Source of the DNA: Mesorhizobium sp. M7A.F.Ca.US.006.01.1.1
GTDB taxonomy: Bacteria > Pseudomonadota > Alphaproteobacteria > Rhizobiales > Rhizobiaceae
Assembly (NCBI RefSeq): GCF_003997935.1
Contig: NZ_RZQL01000027.1
Location: forward strand, 1-42,119
Length of the DNA stretch: 42,119 nucleotides
Direction: 5' to 3'
Both the position numbers and the translations under genes were made by a program. Below are positions 30,508 to 39,470 of the stretch, in pieces. The notes beneath the pieces are model-generated. The model saw nothing but the letters and a program-made list of their open reading frames with translations. It was not told where the DNA came from and ran no database searches. How positions within the stretch are numbered: the stretch's first letter is position 1; every line of letters begins with the position of its first letter.

Positions 30508-32067
30508 ATGGCATTCGCTAACTTCATCGATCGCGCCGCCACGGCGGCATCTCAGGTCCTGGCCGATTTTCATCTGGGAGACTTCAAAGCAGCTCTTGAA
30601 AAGCAGGTCGTGGCAGTCGCCTTCGACCATCAGGCCGCTTCCTGCGCCGAAGGCCAGGCGACACTAGATCTTGCGGTGAGATTGCTCGCTAGGCTCTACC
30701 CGGTTCTGGCGATACTCCCGCTGGACAGCGCGGCGAGCTCTCAAGCCCAAGCGCTGGAGCGCTTGGCAAAGTCGATCAATCCAAAAGTCGGCATCCGGCG
30801 TTCCGGCAAGTCTGCCACCGTCTGCGTCGTTGCAGGGGTAACGCGCCCATCACTCCGGTGCCCGATCTTTTTCGTGGGATCGGACGGTTGGGCGGCAAAG
30901 CTGTCGCGTACGGACCCGGTGGGCTCTGGCCCAAGTCTGCTGCCTTATGGAGCTGGCGCCGCCAGTTGCTTCGGCGCCGCCAACGTCTTTCGAACTATCT
31001 TCGCTGCCCAGTTGACCGGCGCCGAGTTGGACGAAACCATCGACCTCTCGCTATGCAGCTACGACAAGACCAAAGCCGGAGAGCCTGGCCCGATCGACTT
31101 CCCAGTCGACCTTGGCGAAACCCACCTCGTTGGGCTCGGTGCGATAGGCCATGGCTCGCTTTGGGCGCTAGCGAGACAACCCGATCTCAAAGGTCGTCTG
31201 CATGTAATCGATCACGAAGCGATCGAACTCTCAAACCTGCAGCGCTACGCATTGGCTGGCCAGGCGGAGATTGGTATGTCCAAAGCGGTTCTTGCAGCCA
31301 CCGCCCTTAGATCGACTGCCCTTGAGGTCGAGGCGCACCCTCTGACGTGGGCAGAATATGTTGCGCGCCGGGGCAATTGGGTCTTCGACCAAGTGGGTGT
31401 GGCGCTTGACACCGCCGCCGACCGTCTGGCTGTCCAAGGTGCACTGCCGCGATGGATCGCAAACGCTTGGACGCAGGAGCACGATCTCGGTATCTCCCGG
31501 CATGGTTTCGATGACGGCCAGGCTTGCCTTTGTTGCATGTACCTGCCATCCGGAAAATCCAAGGACGAGCACCAGCTGATTGCCGAGGAACTCGGAATAC
31601 CGGAAGCACACGAGCAGGTGAAAACGCTCCTGCAGACCAATGCCGGAGTTCCCAACGACTTTGTAGTTCGCGTGGCTACAGCGATGGCTGTGCCGTTTGA
31701 ACCGCTAGCCCCGTTTGTCGGCCAGCCCCTGCGCTCCTTTTATCAGCAGGCTATCTGCGGCGGTCTGGTGTTCCAGCTTAGCGAAGGAAGTCGCCGCGTT
31801 CGAACTGTGGTTCCGATGGCCTTTCAGTCGGTGCTTGCCGGGATTATGCTTGCCGCGGATTTGGTCAAACATAGTGCGGGGTTTCCCATGAGCCCGACGA
31901 CGAGCACTCGGGTGAATCTTCTGCGCCCCCTTGGCTCTCACTTGCACGATCCGAAGGCCAAGGACTCCAGCGGCCGCTGCATCTGTAGCGACGACGATTT
32001 CATTGCCGCTTACAGGCGCAAATACGGCGAGCGCGTTGATCAGGTAAGCGATGTCTCGGCCGCCTAA
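30508..32067 (+). CDS. E1-like ThiF-fold activating enzyme of the Bil/Bub-type operon
   Basis: 519 residues. Residues 1-200 form an N-terminal domain that I cannot name. The ThiF/MoeB adenylation fold starts near 208 with the nucleotide loop HLVGLGAIGHGSLWAL, then the acidic/Arg segment VIDHEAIELSNLQRYALAG and the Lys of IGMSKAVL. Cysteine-rich blocks QACLCCMYLPSGK (about 333) and GRCICSDDDF (near 490) could hold the thioester cysteine and a zinc site. The enzyme would adenylate the modifier's C-terminus using ATP and pass it on to the E2-like protein. It is the last gene of the operon, ending 206 bp before the convergent subtilase gene. Confidence 0.85.
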   Translation: MAFANFIDRAATAASQVLADFHLGDFKAALEKQVVAVAFDHQAASCAEGQATLDLAVRLLARLYPVLAILPLDSAASSQAQALERLAKSINPKVGIRRSGKSATVCVVAGVTRPSLRCPIFFVGSDGWAAKLSRTDPVGSGPSLLPYGAGAASCFGAANVFRTIFAAQLTGAELDETIDLSLCSYDKTKAGEPGPIDFPVDLGETHLVGLGAIGHGSLWALARQPDLKGRLHVIDHEAIELSNLQRYALAGQAEIGMSKAVLAATALRSTALEVEAHPLTWAEYVARRGNWVFDQVGVALDTAADRLAVQGALPRWIANAWTQEHDLGISRHGFDDGQACLCCMYLPSGKSKDEHQLIAEELGIPEAHEQVKTLLQTNAGVPNDFVVRVATAMAVPFEPLAPFVGQPLRSFYQQAICGGLVFQLSEGSRRVRTVVPMAFQSVLAGIMLAADLVKHSAGFPMSPTTSTRVNLLRPLGSHLHDPKAKDSSGRCICSDDDFIAAYRRKYGERVDQVSDVSAA

Positions 32068-32273
32068 ACAGACGCGCACCTCTCCGTAGACGCAGGGGGC
32101 GCGGCTTGTGGGCGTGACCATGGGCGCCATTATCACACGCTTGGCCCGCTCCTTTGCCGGCCTATCGTCCTCCGCGCATGATCCCTGTTGCCGACGTGAT
32201 GATCCAGCACCAGCCGCCATGGCACCAGAGGCTGGTCAAACCTCCGTTGTTGGCCGATTTGGACAGTGCTGCA

Positions 32274-34742
32274 TCAGGTCTCGACCGACGTCTCGACAGT
32301 CAGGGCTGCTTCGACGGGTGTGAAGATGTCAACATCGACCCCAGGCGCCCGCATCGTCACAATCAGGGCGTACCGAGCCAGAGCGTCGACGCGTTCCAGG
32401 TAAGGCTTCTCCTTCCACCAGCCCCCGACCGGGAACACGCCGATCGCATCACGCTCGGCGAGATCGGCGGCGCTGCCCGACCAGAAATCGGCGTGCAACG
32501 AGCCGCGATCGCGGAAGGTGCCGAGCAGCCACTCTTCTCCGCCTCCAGCAGGCGCCCCTTCCTCCTCGTCCCGAGCGGCCTGATTGATGCGGGCTCGGAA
32601 TTCGTCGACTGTCTCGGTCGCTGACTTTACTCTGAACCGAAGACCATGGGACGCGTAACGATGCCGGCGGGTCCATCCGCGTTCACCGGGGTTGGGTTCG
32701 ATGAAATAGGACAGCGTGACGCGGAGCTCGACCTGGGCAGCGCCGAGCGCCGCGAGCTGCTCCTTCGGCCAAGGCAGGCGATGCAGCTTCATGTCACGCG
32801 TTTTGGCAGCCGCGCCGCCCTCGCGCTGGAAAGGCTGAAGCTCATCTTCAACGATAAGCGTGAGGTCGTTCACCGTTGACAGAAGCGCGCGCCCAAGATC
32901 TGGCACGCCGTAACCATAGCGCCGCACGAGCGCCTGGATCTCGCCCTTCGCTCCGTTGCACGCATCGATGCGTGCGCGCATCGCCGGAGTCCATTCGGCC
33001 GAGTGGACGATCAGGGCGCGAACCGTTTCAGGCCACAGCTCGGGGCGCGCTGATAGAATTAGTCCCGCCATCCGTGCGGCATGGGCCGTTGCCGCGCTCG
33101 TATCTCCGAGGGTGGTGAAGTGGCGCAGTTCGGGTCGATAGAAAGTGGTCAATATCTGCAGATCGTCGATCGGCTCGCCAGGCAACACACCGTCATGGGC
33201 GAGATTGCCGCCTTCGAAGACGACCTCGGGCTTCACCGGCCACTGCCTGTCCCAAACGACCGAAGTGCGACTGCGCGGCGAGAGCTCGCCGACCGGCGCG
33301 ATCGGAGCGTAGCCCGCAAAGTCGGTGTCAATGATATCGACCTTTTCTGTGAAAGCGCCGACCGTCAGCGCATTCCAGGCCTGAGAAGGATCATCGACTG
33401 CTTCCAGATCGTTGCGCGTCAAATGCTCGGCCGGCATGAGGTCATCGCCGATGTTGCCGGCAGAGAGAACGATCAAGCGTCGCTGCTCCTCTTCGAAACA
33501 GAGTTGGTCGATAGCGGCAGACCACGATGTGGGCCTTCCACGCGCCGGACTGGCGCTTGTCACAGCCATTGCGATCGCGCGGCGGCGCTCCGGCGCCTGC
33601 ACCTCGGCGCGGGCGATCGCTTCCGCGGTGATCGAGCCATAGAGTTCTGGATCGTTTGCCTCGTCTTCTGGCGGAAGGATACGGACACTCTCCAGCCGAA
33701 AGGGCAATGGAACTGGATCGCCTCCGACCAGGAGCGGGACCAGATCACCGTACAGGCCGACACCTGCCATTCGCGTCCCGTGGCCGCTCCACGCAGGTGT
33801 GTCGTCGCTGCCCCATGCCGGTTTGACGGTGTGCCAGTCTTCAACGGCAAGTGCGGGTTCGATCAACGGGTGGGTGCGACGTACGCCGCTGTCGAGAATG
33901 CAGACCGCAATATCGGATTGAGGCGGTCTGACGCGCCCGAGAAGCTCGTCGCTCCAGTCCCTTTGCTCCGCGCCGCCAAGGCCCATGAAGAAGGACGGCG
34001 TATCCTTCGCGCGCCGCAGCTCGGCGACGACATCGCTGTGCGCAATCATGCGGTCGAGCATTGCCGTGCTGGCGAGTGCCAGCATGACCACCCGCTCCGG
34101 AAACCTGACCGCATGCGTGCGCAAAGTGATGTTCAGGGCTTCGGCAATGTGCTCGAAGTTCTCGCGGCGACCGTCGCGCAGCCAGACTTCCCACCACACC
34201 TGCTCGTCAGCGGCCTGGGGGAAGAGGTCGTCGTGGTCGGTAAACAACGATCGTGCAGTCGCCAGCCTGACTGTCTCCATGCGGGAGACGAGCGGCTCGT
34301 TGCGCGGTCTGCCGCGGTCAGTGTCAACGTCTCGATACGCCTCGACTTTCCGCAAATAATAGGCTTGCGCGCTTTGCGGCAGGAACACCGACGCTGTGAT
34401 GGGAGCACCGGGTTGAGTTGGCTCATGGACGGCGACCAGCTCCATGTGCTGGCGACGATCGGCCAACTGGTCGAGGGCCGCCCGTCCGGACATGGGCAGA
34501 TCGATCTCGAGGTAAAAGCCAGGCGTGCCGACCGACAGCTGGGGGTCACGCGCCGCAATCTGCTGGCGTGCACTTTCGACCGCTTGTTCGATGGATTGCG
34601 TCAAGGCCGCAGCATGCGACGCCCGATCACGCGCCGGCAGCGGCGGTGCATGTATAAGTTGGTTGGGCCGCCGATAGGCTTCCCGAATGCCGTTGTTGCG
34701 AAGGTGGATATGGGCGCGGTCGCGCGGAAAATCGTCTGCCAT
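32274..34742 (-). CDS. Large subtilisin-like (S8) serine protease paired with an AAA+ ATPase
   Basis: 822 residues, no signal peptide, so cytoplasmic. Residues 1-270 are a family-specific N-terminal region (PGFYLEIDLPMSGRAALDQL). The S8 domain has all catalytic parts: D in VCILDSGVRRTHP (about 287), H in WSGHGTRMAG (about 325), the oxyanion N in VLSAGNIGDD and S in LGDTSAATAHAARMAG (about 560). A C-terminal region of about 200 residues follows (VELRVTLSYFIEPNPGERGW). The gene begins 17 bp after the AAA gene's stop. S8/AAA pairs of this kind recur in bacterial accessory regions; a toxin-like protease restrained by the ATPase is a hypothesis, not an established function. Confidence 0.85.
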   Translation of the reverse strand: MADDFPRDRAHIHLRNNGIREAYRRPNQLIHAPPLPARDRASHAAALTQSIEQAVESARQQIAARDPQLSVGTPGFYLEIDLPMSGRAALDQLADRRQHMELVAVHEPTQPGAPITASVFLPQSAQAYYLRKVEAYRDVDTDRGRPRNEPLVSRMETVRLATARSLFTDHDDLFPQAADEQVWWEVWLRDGRRENFEHIAEALNITLRTHAVRFPERVVMLALASTAMLDRMIAHSDVVAELRRAKDTPSFFMGLGGAEQRDWSDELLGRVRPPQSDIAVCILDSGVRRTHPLIEPALAVEDWHTVKPAWGSDDTPAWSGHGTRMAGVGLYGDLVPLLVGGDPVPLPFRLESVRILPPEDEANDPELYGSITAEAIARAEVQAPERRRAIAMAVTSASPARGRPTSWSAAIDQLCFEEEQRRLIVLSAGNIGDDLMPAEHLTRNDLEAVDDPSQAWNALTVGAFTEKVDIIDTDFAGYAPIAPVGELSPRSRTSVVWDRQWPVKPEVVFEGGNLAHDGVLPGEPIDDLQILTTFYRPELRHFTTLGDTSAATAHAARMAGLILSARPELWPETVRALIVHSAEWTPAMRARIDACNGAKGEIQALVRRYGYGVPDLGRALLSTVNDLTLIVEDELQPFQREGGAAAKTRDMKLHRLPWPKEQLAALGAAQVELRVTLSYFIEPNPGERGWTRRHRYASHGLRFRVKSATETVDEFRARINQAARDEEEGAPAGGGEEWLLGTFRDRGSLHADFWSGSAADLAERDAIGVFPVGGWWKEKPYLERVDALARYALIVTMRAPGVDVDIFTPVEAALTVETSVET

Positions 34743-34759
34743 TATGATCTGTGCTGTCG

Positions 34760-35746
34760 CTACTCAGACAGCGAAGCCTGCCGGCGTTCCTTCAGAGCGT
34801 CGATGAGCGCTTCCGAGGTGATCCGCTTCCCCCCCCGCAATATGATGGTTTTTGCAGCGTCGTCGGCCGCGCGGGTGATCTCGGCCTGCGACAGTCTCTC
34901 TGCCTGAGAGATCGCCTCGTTCCAGGCAAGCCCTCTGGTGTCGAAGCGGTCGAGTCGAGCCCGAAGCAGCGCCTCGATAATCGGCCGATCGGGCACGGCG
35001 TATTCGATGACATCGTCGAAACGGCGGAACAAAGCTCTGTCGAGCAGCTCGGGATGATTTGTTGCCGCAATAATCAGGCTGTGGCTGTCGTCTTGCTCGA
35101 GAAACTGCAGAAACGAATTCAGCACGCGCCGAATCTCGCCAACATCCTGGCGTTCGCCTCGACGCGCGCCGATGGCATCGAATTCGTCAAAGAAGTAGAC
35201 GCCCCGCGTCGCCTGCATTGCATCAAAAACAAGCCGCAGCTTTCCGGCAGTCTCTCCCATGAACTTGGTGATCAAACCATCGAGGACGATCATGAAAAGG
35301 GGCAGATGAAGCTCCCCGGCCAATGCCGATGCGGTCATCGTCTTGCCTGATCCTGGCGGGCCGACCAGAAGCAGTTTGCGACGGGGAACAAGCCCGTGCT
35401 CGCGCAAGCTTGCTTGTTGGCGCTGCTCTCCCAGCACGCGGTGCAGGCGCGAGCGCAGACTGTCCGGCAAAATCATGTCCGTCAGTCGCAGGTCCGGATA
35501 GCGCACATGCAGGAGGCCTGCGAGTTCGCCCTTTGGCTGAAAAAGGGGAACCGGCCGACTGCTCTTGGCAATCCGGGCGTCCCTGCTCTTGGCTGCGTCG
35601 ACCAGATCCTTGAGCTCCTGAGCAAGCTTGCCATGGCCTTGACGTGCCTCATGCGCAGCAAGCTGCATCGCGATAGAGAGGAAACGATCCTCGTCGCCGG
35701 CAATGTGGCTTTTAAGCAGCGTCACGATATGGCGGGCCGTGGTCAT
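34760..35746 (-). CDS. AAA+ ATPase paired with the subtilase
   Basis: 328 residues from ATG 35746 (MTTARHIVTLLKSHIAGDED). A helical N-terminal region of about 110 residues precedes a single AAA+ module: Walker A KLLLVGPPGSGKTMTASALA (about 128-147), Walker B GVYFFDEFDAIGARRGE, sensor 1 HSLIIAATNHPELLD and the arginine-finger region LDRALFRRFDDVIEY. It resembles the FtsH/Spastin-like ATPase domain without a protease. The order AAA then S8, the tight spacing and same strand indicate one operon. The ATPase may unfold substrates for, or control, the protease (inference). Confidence 0.88.
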   Translation of the reverse strand: MTTARHIVTLLKSHIAGDEDRFLSIAMQLAAHEARQGHGKLAQELKDLVDAAKSRDARIAKSSRPVPLFQPKGELAGLLHVRYPDLRLTDMILPDSLRSRLHRVLGEQRQQASLREHGLVPRRKLLLVGPPGSGKTMTASALAGELHLPLFMIVLDGLITKFMGETAGKLRLVFDAMQATRGVYFFDEFDAIGARRGERQDVGEIRRVLNSFLQFLEQDDSHSLIIAATNHPELLDRALFRRFDDVIEYAVPDRPIIEALLRARLDRFDTRGLAWNEAISQAERLSQAEITRAADDAAKTIILRGGKRITSEALIDALKERRQASLSE

Positions 35747-36101
35747 GGCTCTCTTCTGGGGTATCCGTTTACTTGGCGAAGCGCATGCAACCTAAACGCT
35801 TTCAACGGCGATTTGTAACGCGCAATGGTGTTTTTTCTCTTGTCGATGTTCGCCCGTGGCAACTTCAGCGGTGAACTGTTGCGCCGCGGTCATAGGCCAG
35901 CCGGAATAACGCCGGCCAGCAGACAACAGTCCGCATCTTCGAGCGCTCGAAGTCTGGCCACTCACGCAGCGTGTCGGGTCCGAACGCTCCAAAGCCGCCC
36001 CGCCTGGCAGGTCCATGCGACCGATTGCGGGCGTGCGGCCATAAGGTCTACGCGGGCTCGCATGGCTGCCCGCGCCGCTGGCTAAAAAGCTGTACACCAT
36101 C
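35747..36101. other. Gap between the AAA gene and rlxS with a short coding remnant
   Basis: On the minus strand one frame reads TLREWPDFERSK then MRTVVCWPALFRLAYDRGAT, ending at 35865. It looks like the eroded tail of a gene that once followed rlxS, but I do not recognise it. The rest should contain the promoter of the AAA-subtilase operon. This is the probable junction where the defence cargo joins the transfer genes. Confidence 0.35.
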
Positions 36102-38072
36102 TCACGAAACACCAGGTCCGCTCCTTTGCCGGCCGACGGTCCATGAAATCCCCTCCCCACTCACGACACCGGAGACCTCCTTGCCCACATGGCGCTCAAG
36201 CACCGGCCGCCATGGCACCAGCGTGAACTCGCGCGACTTTTCAACGACGGCATATTTTCCGCTGGCAAGCTCGACGGAGCGGCGGAGCGTACCCTCTACT
36301 CGTCCTCCGAATCGCGCTTCGGCATAGGGCAGGCCAAGTTCCTCCGACAGTTGGCCAGCAACACGGTTCAGTTCTCGCTGGCGCAGGATCGAAAGCATGT
36401 TGGCTCGATAGACGATCCCATCCTGTTCTTTATGCGCGAGGCCTTGCGCGATCAGCCACTGCCGCCGGCGAGCTTGCGCCTCTCTCACGTCGCGGCCGAA
36501 GCCGGATCCGTGCAAAGGCTCGGGTCTATCGGCAACCAGCTCCCGGTCGAGCCAGGTGGCGCCGTTGAAGCTGACCTGTCGCTCCAGCGCCATTGAGGAG
36601 AGCTTGTCGGCAACGACAGGCTCGGCCCTGGCCCGCTGGCCCTCATAATTCGCGACGCGATCGAGATGGTCCGGCGCGATGAGCCAGGTGCCGTTCGGCT
36701 CTCGCTCAACGCCGCCGGTCGCGCGGCGGATCGCCTCCAGCCGCCGCACATGCGTTCGCGCAAAGCTCTCGGTGGCGGATGGGTCATGCTTCAGGTGCAT
36801 ATCGACGTCGTAACGGCCGCCATGCGCGGCGGCGATTTCGGCGATGGTACGATCGACCTGCCTCGGCTCGGTGTTCCTTGGCGCGACACGCACGATGCAG
36901 CCATTAGGCATCGTTTCCATCGCCTCGCCTCTACCGATGTTGATCCAATGGCTCTTACCGTCGACGGCGTCGACGATCATGTAATGGCGGTCATTGATCT
37001 CGTCGGCCAGTCCACGCGCGACAACGCGACCGACGAGAGACTGGACGGGCTCGCCGGATCGATCGTGGATCACCCAGTCGGCGGCCCTGCGGGCAAGCCC
37101 CTTGCCGGTCAGTTCGCGGTGCATGGTCTTGATGATGTCGCCGCGTTCGCCGGTGCGGCGCAGCGTGGCTTCGAGCTCATCGTCGAGGCGCCAGGAGCCA
37201 GCGCCGACCTCCGCGGCCAGACCCATCCGCTCGAGCTTGCGCAGCCGTCCCTGGTGCAGCGTCTGGCGAATGGCGTCGGGACCGCCCGGCGAGACCAGGC
37301 CGTCATCATCACGCATGCTGAGCAGCCGACGGTCGATGCTGGTGAAGCGTTCCTGCTCCATTTCCCGGCGCAGGCGAAGCTCAATCTCGCGGTCGGTTCG
37401 CGGACCGAGATCGAGGCTGACCAGCTCGGCCGCCCGCTCGCGGATGCCAGATGAGATATATTCGCGCGCGATGACCAGGTTCTCGCCACGGTCGTCCCTG
37501 CCACGGACGATGATGTGGCTGTGCGGGTGGCCGGTGTTGAAATGATCGACCGCGACCCAGTCGAGCTTCGTGCCGAGGTCTTCCTGCATCTGCGCCATGA
37601 GCCGCCGCGTCAGCGCCTTGAGGTCGTCGTACTCGATGCCGTCTTCGGCAGCGACGATGAAGCGGAACTGATGGCGGTCGCCGTCCGCGCGATCGATGAA
37701 CGCCTTGCCGTCGACGCGGCCGCTGTCGGCGCCGTAGAGCTCGCCAGGTTCACCTTCGCGGGTGACCCCGTCGCGCTGAAGATAGCGTAGATGGGCACGC
37801 GCCCCGTCCGCGCCCTTGCCGGCGAGCTTGACGACCCGCGCCTTGACGATCACCCGGCGCTGGCGGAAGGCGGCATACCGGTCGCGCGATTTCAGCAGTG
37901 CGGCGGCCGCCCCGCCGCGCCCTGTCCGGCTTCCTGTGAAGCGACCACCGCGTTGCGGCCGGCCGCCAGCCCGGTTGATCGCCGCACGAACCTGGCCGGC
38001 ATAGCGTTTGCCGGCCTTCGAGCCGCGCGACCCGATTTTGCCGAGCTTCGGCCTGAACTCGTCATCCTTAAT
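36102..38072 (-). CDS. rlxS: RlxS-like relaxase (DUF3363 family)
   Basis: The core relaxase from about 37853 is clear: HQFRFIVAAEDGIEYDDLKA, then the three-histidine metal site VDHFNTGHPHSHIIVRG and the candidate catalytic tyrosine in AREYISSGIRERA. The DUF3363 C-terminus follows (GSGFGRDVREAQARRRQWLI). In the same open frame upstream lies a basic, conserved-looking N-terminus, KDDEFRPKLGKIGSRGSKAG, as in other DUF3363 relaxases. There is no ATG, GTG or TTG for it: the codon just before it is ATT (38072) with GGGAGG five bases upstream, while the first ordinary start is GTG 37853. The start is thus ATT, or an earlier ATG has mutated. The enzyme nicks oriT and leads the strand out. Confidence 0.8.
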   Translation of the reverse strand: MKDDEFRPKLGKIGSRGSKAGKRYAGQVRAAINRAGGRPQRGGRFTGSRTGRGGAAAALLKSRDRYAAFRQRRVIVKARVVKLAGKGADGARAHLRYLQRDGVTREGEPGELYGADSGRVDGKAFIDRADGDRHQFRFIVAAEDGIEYDDLKALTRRLMAQMQEDLGTKLDWVAVDHFNTGHPHSHIIVRGRDDRGENLVIAREYISSGIRERAAELVSLDLGPRTDREIELRLRREMEQERFTSIDRRLLSMRDDDGLVSPGGPDAIRQTLHQGRLRKLERMGLAAEVGAGSWRLDDELEATLRRTGERGDIIKTMHRELTGKGLARRAADWVIHDRSGEPVQSLVGRVVARGLADEINDRHYMIVDAVDGKSHWINIGRGEAMETMPNGCIVRVAPRNTEPRQVDRTIAEIAAAHGGRYDVDMHLKHDPSATESFARTHVRRLEAIRRATGGVEREPNGTWLIAPDHLDRVANYEGQRARAEPVVADKLSSMALERQVSFNGATWLDRELVADRPEPLHGSGFGRDVREAQARRRQWLIAQGLAHKEQDGIVYRANMLSILRQRELNRVAGQLSEELGLPYAEARFGGRVEGTLRRSVELASGKYAVVEKSREFTLVPWRPVLERHVGKEVSGVVSGEGISWTVGRQRSGPGVS

Positions 38073-38175
38073 GCGAGCCTCCCAGACATATCAAGCAAAA
38101 TCAGACACTTACACGTCAAACCCTCTTGGCACCGGCGGCAGCCTCCCGGAAAAACGATGTGCAGACAAAGATTTA

Positions 38176-38194
38176 ACCGCCTCCTGGAGGCGGT
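38176..38194. repeat. Perfect palindrome between slt and rlxS; oriT candidate
   Basis: ACCGCCTCC-T-GGAGGCGGT, 9-bp arms around one base, lies in the 178-bp gap directly upstream of the relaxase frame. Relaxase genes of this type often sit beside their oriT, so this is a candidate nick-region element. A terminator for slt is the alternative, but no clear T-tract follows on the minus strand. Confidence 0.5.
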
Positions 38195-38250
38195 ACCTTT
38201 ATCTTGCCTTCCGCGCCCAGCCCCGCCAGACGCGCCCCCGTCCGCCATGG

Positions 38251-38934
38251 CTAACGCACCGGCTCCTTCGGCTGCGCGCCGTCCTTGCCGAGCGGCACGA
38301 AGAGATCGCCGTTTCGCACGCCTGAGTGAACACCGTCATGAATGAAGAACAGCGACCGTCCGAGAGGAGCGATTTGCGCCTTTGGAGCGACAGATTGGCT
38401 TTCGAACGCCTCGATGTCGGCCGCCGAAACTCCGGCCGCCTTGAGTTGGTCGAGGTACTCGACGGTCTCTTCTGGCAGCGGTTTGCCACGCTTCAAATGC
38501 TCGTCGTAGCGCTCGGGACCGGCATTGTAGGCGCCAAACAGGCCAGGAAATCCGAAGCGGTCATACATGGCACTGAGATAGGCCGTGCCGGCCAGGATAT
38601 TGTCGCGCGGATCGTGGGGGTTAGGCCCAAGGCCGTGTTCGACCCGCATCTCTTCATAGGTGCCGGGCATCACCTGCATGAGGCCCATGGCGCCAGCGGG
38701 GGAGGTGATGGGGCGGCCGCCGCGCATTGTCTTGCCGCCGCTTTCGGCAGCCATGACGGCATAGATCCAGGCTTGGGGAATATGGAAGCGCCGGCTTGCT
38801 TCCGATACCAACGTCTGCCACTTTCGCAGCTGCGGACTTTGGGAGATGGCGACCGGCTCAGCGCCGGTCGAGGCGGAACAGGCGCATGGCGCAATGGCGA
38901 TCATGCCCAACAAGAGGAGGGTCACTCGGTCCAT
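38251..38934 (-). CDS. Lytic transglycosylase of the transfer cluster
   Basis: 227 residues. The N-terminal export signal is hydrophobic (VTLLLLGMIAIAPCACSAST) with a possible lipobox cysteine. The SLT domain has the catalytic glutamate in YAVMAAESGGKTM, then SPAGAMGLMQVMPGTYEEMR, NILAGTAYLSAMYDRFG and GAYNAGPERY. Such enzymes open peptidoglycan locally for the conjugation channel. It overlaps traF by 13 bp and lies in the rdfS-traF-slt-rlxS order known from Mesorhizobium symbiosis ICEs. Confidence 0.92.
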   Translation of the reverse strand: MDRVTLLLLGMIAIAPCACSASTGAEPVAISQSPQLRKWQTLVSEASRRFHIPQAWIYAVMAAESGGKTMRGGRPITSPAGAMGLMQVMPGTYEEMRVEHGLGPNPHDPRDNILAGTAYLSAMYDRFGFPGLFGAYNAGPERYDEHLKRGKPLPEETVEYLDQLKAAGVSAADIEAFESQSVAPKAQIAPLGRSLFFIHDGVHSGVRNGDLFVPLGKDGAQPKEPVR

Positions 38935-39470
38935 AGTGGTACGAGCCTCCCGATGACATTTTGAGTGGGAACAGGCCCGAAATAGCGGCTGTCGAAGGAG
39001 CGGTTTTTGTCGCTGCCGAGCAGGAAAACCTCGTTATCCCCGAGCGCTCGGCAGCCGTTCCACCATGGCAAAGGTCGGCCTTCGGCGTCGATTTTGAGCC
39101 GGCGCGCGACGATGTCGCCGCCGATGATGATGGCGTCATTGAAGGCGCAGACATTATCGTCCGGCAGCGCTGCAAGACGTTTTGCCAGCGGCACATTGCG
39201 AGGCAGATAGCTGCGCTCGGCGGCGAGATACGCCGCGTATTCAGGCGGGCGCACGAGCACGAGATCGCCACGCGCCAGCGCTCCCGCAGCGATGCGGTAA
39301 AGGCCGATCGGCGCGCTGGCCGAGGCGTTCCAGACCAGCCAAGGGGCGGGCTTTCCCAGCGCCGTGAAGCCCAAAAGACCGAGACCGGCCGCGGCCAAGG
39401 CGACCGTCTTACGGGCTCGAACACGCCTCAGGCGGCTGCCGATCAGATGGATGGAAGGGCGCCGCCTCAT
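38922..39470 (-). CDS. traF: TraF-like S26-family maturation peptidase
   Basis: 182 residues from ATG 39470, which overlaps the rdfS stop (ATGA). One membrane helix (TVALAAAGLGLLGFTALG) precedes the S26 domain: SASAPIGLYRIAAGALARGD contains the nucleophile serine of the S-x-P-x-G-x-Y motif, DIVARRLKIDAEGRPLPWW the lysine region, and FLLGSDKNRSFDSRYFGPVP the conserved box III. In related systems TraF processes the pilin TrbC. The gene order places it in the excision/transfer operon. Confidence 0.9.
   Translation of the reverse strand: MRRRPSIHLIGSRLRRVRARKTVALAAAGLGLLGFTALGKPAPWLVWNASASAPIGLYRIAAGALARGDLVLVRPPEYAAYLAAERSYLPRNVPLAKRLAALPDDNVCAFNDAIIIGGDIVARRLKIDAEGRPLPWWNGCRALGDNEVFLLGSDKNRSFDSRYFGPVPTQNVIGRLVPLWTE

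Noticed and set aside
33081..34907. 608-codon open frame on the plus strand
   Set aside because: It is antisense to the subtilase, has no ribosome-binding site or family resemblance and is a typical shadow in GC-rich DNA.
37892..38248. 118-codon minus-strand frame upstream of rlxS
   Set aside because: It overlaps the relaxase N-terminal frame out of register and is Arg/Ala rich with no family features.
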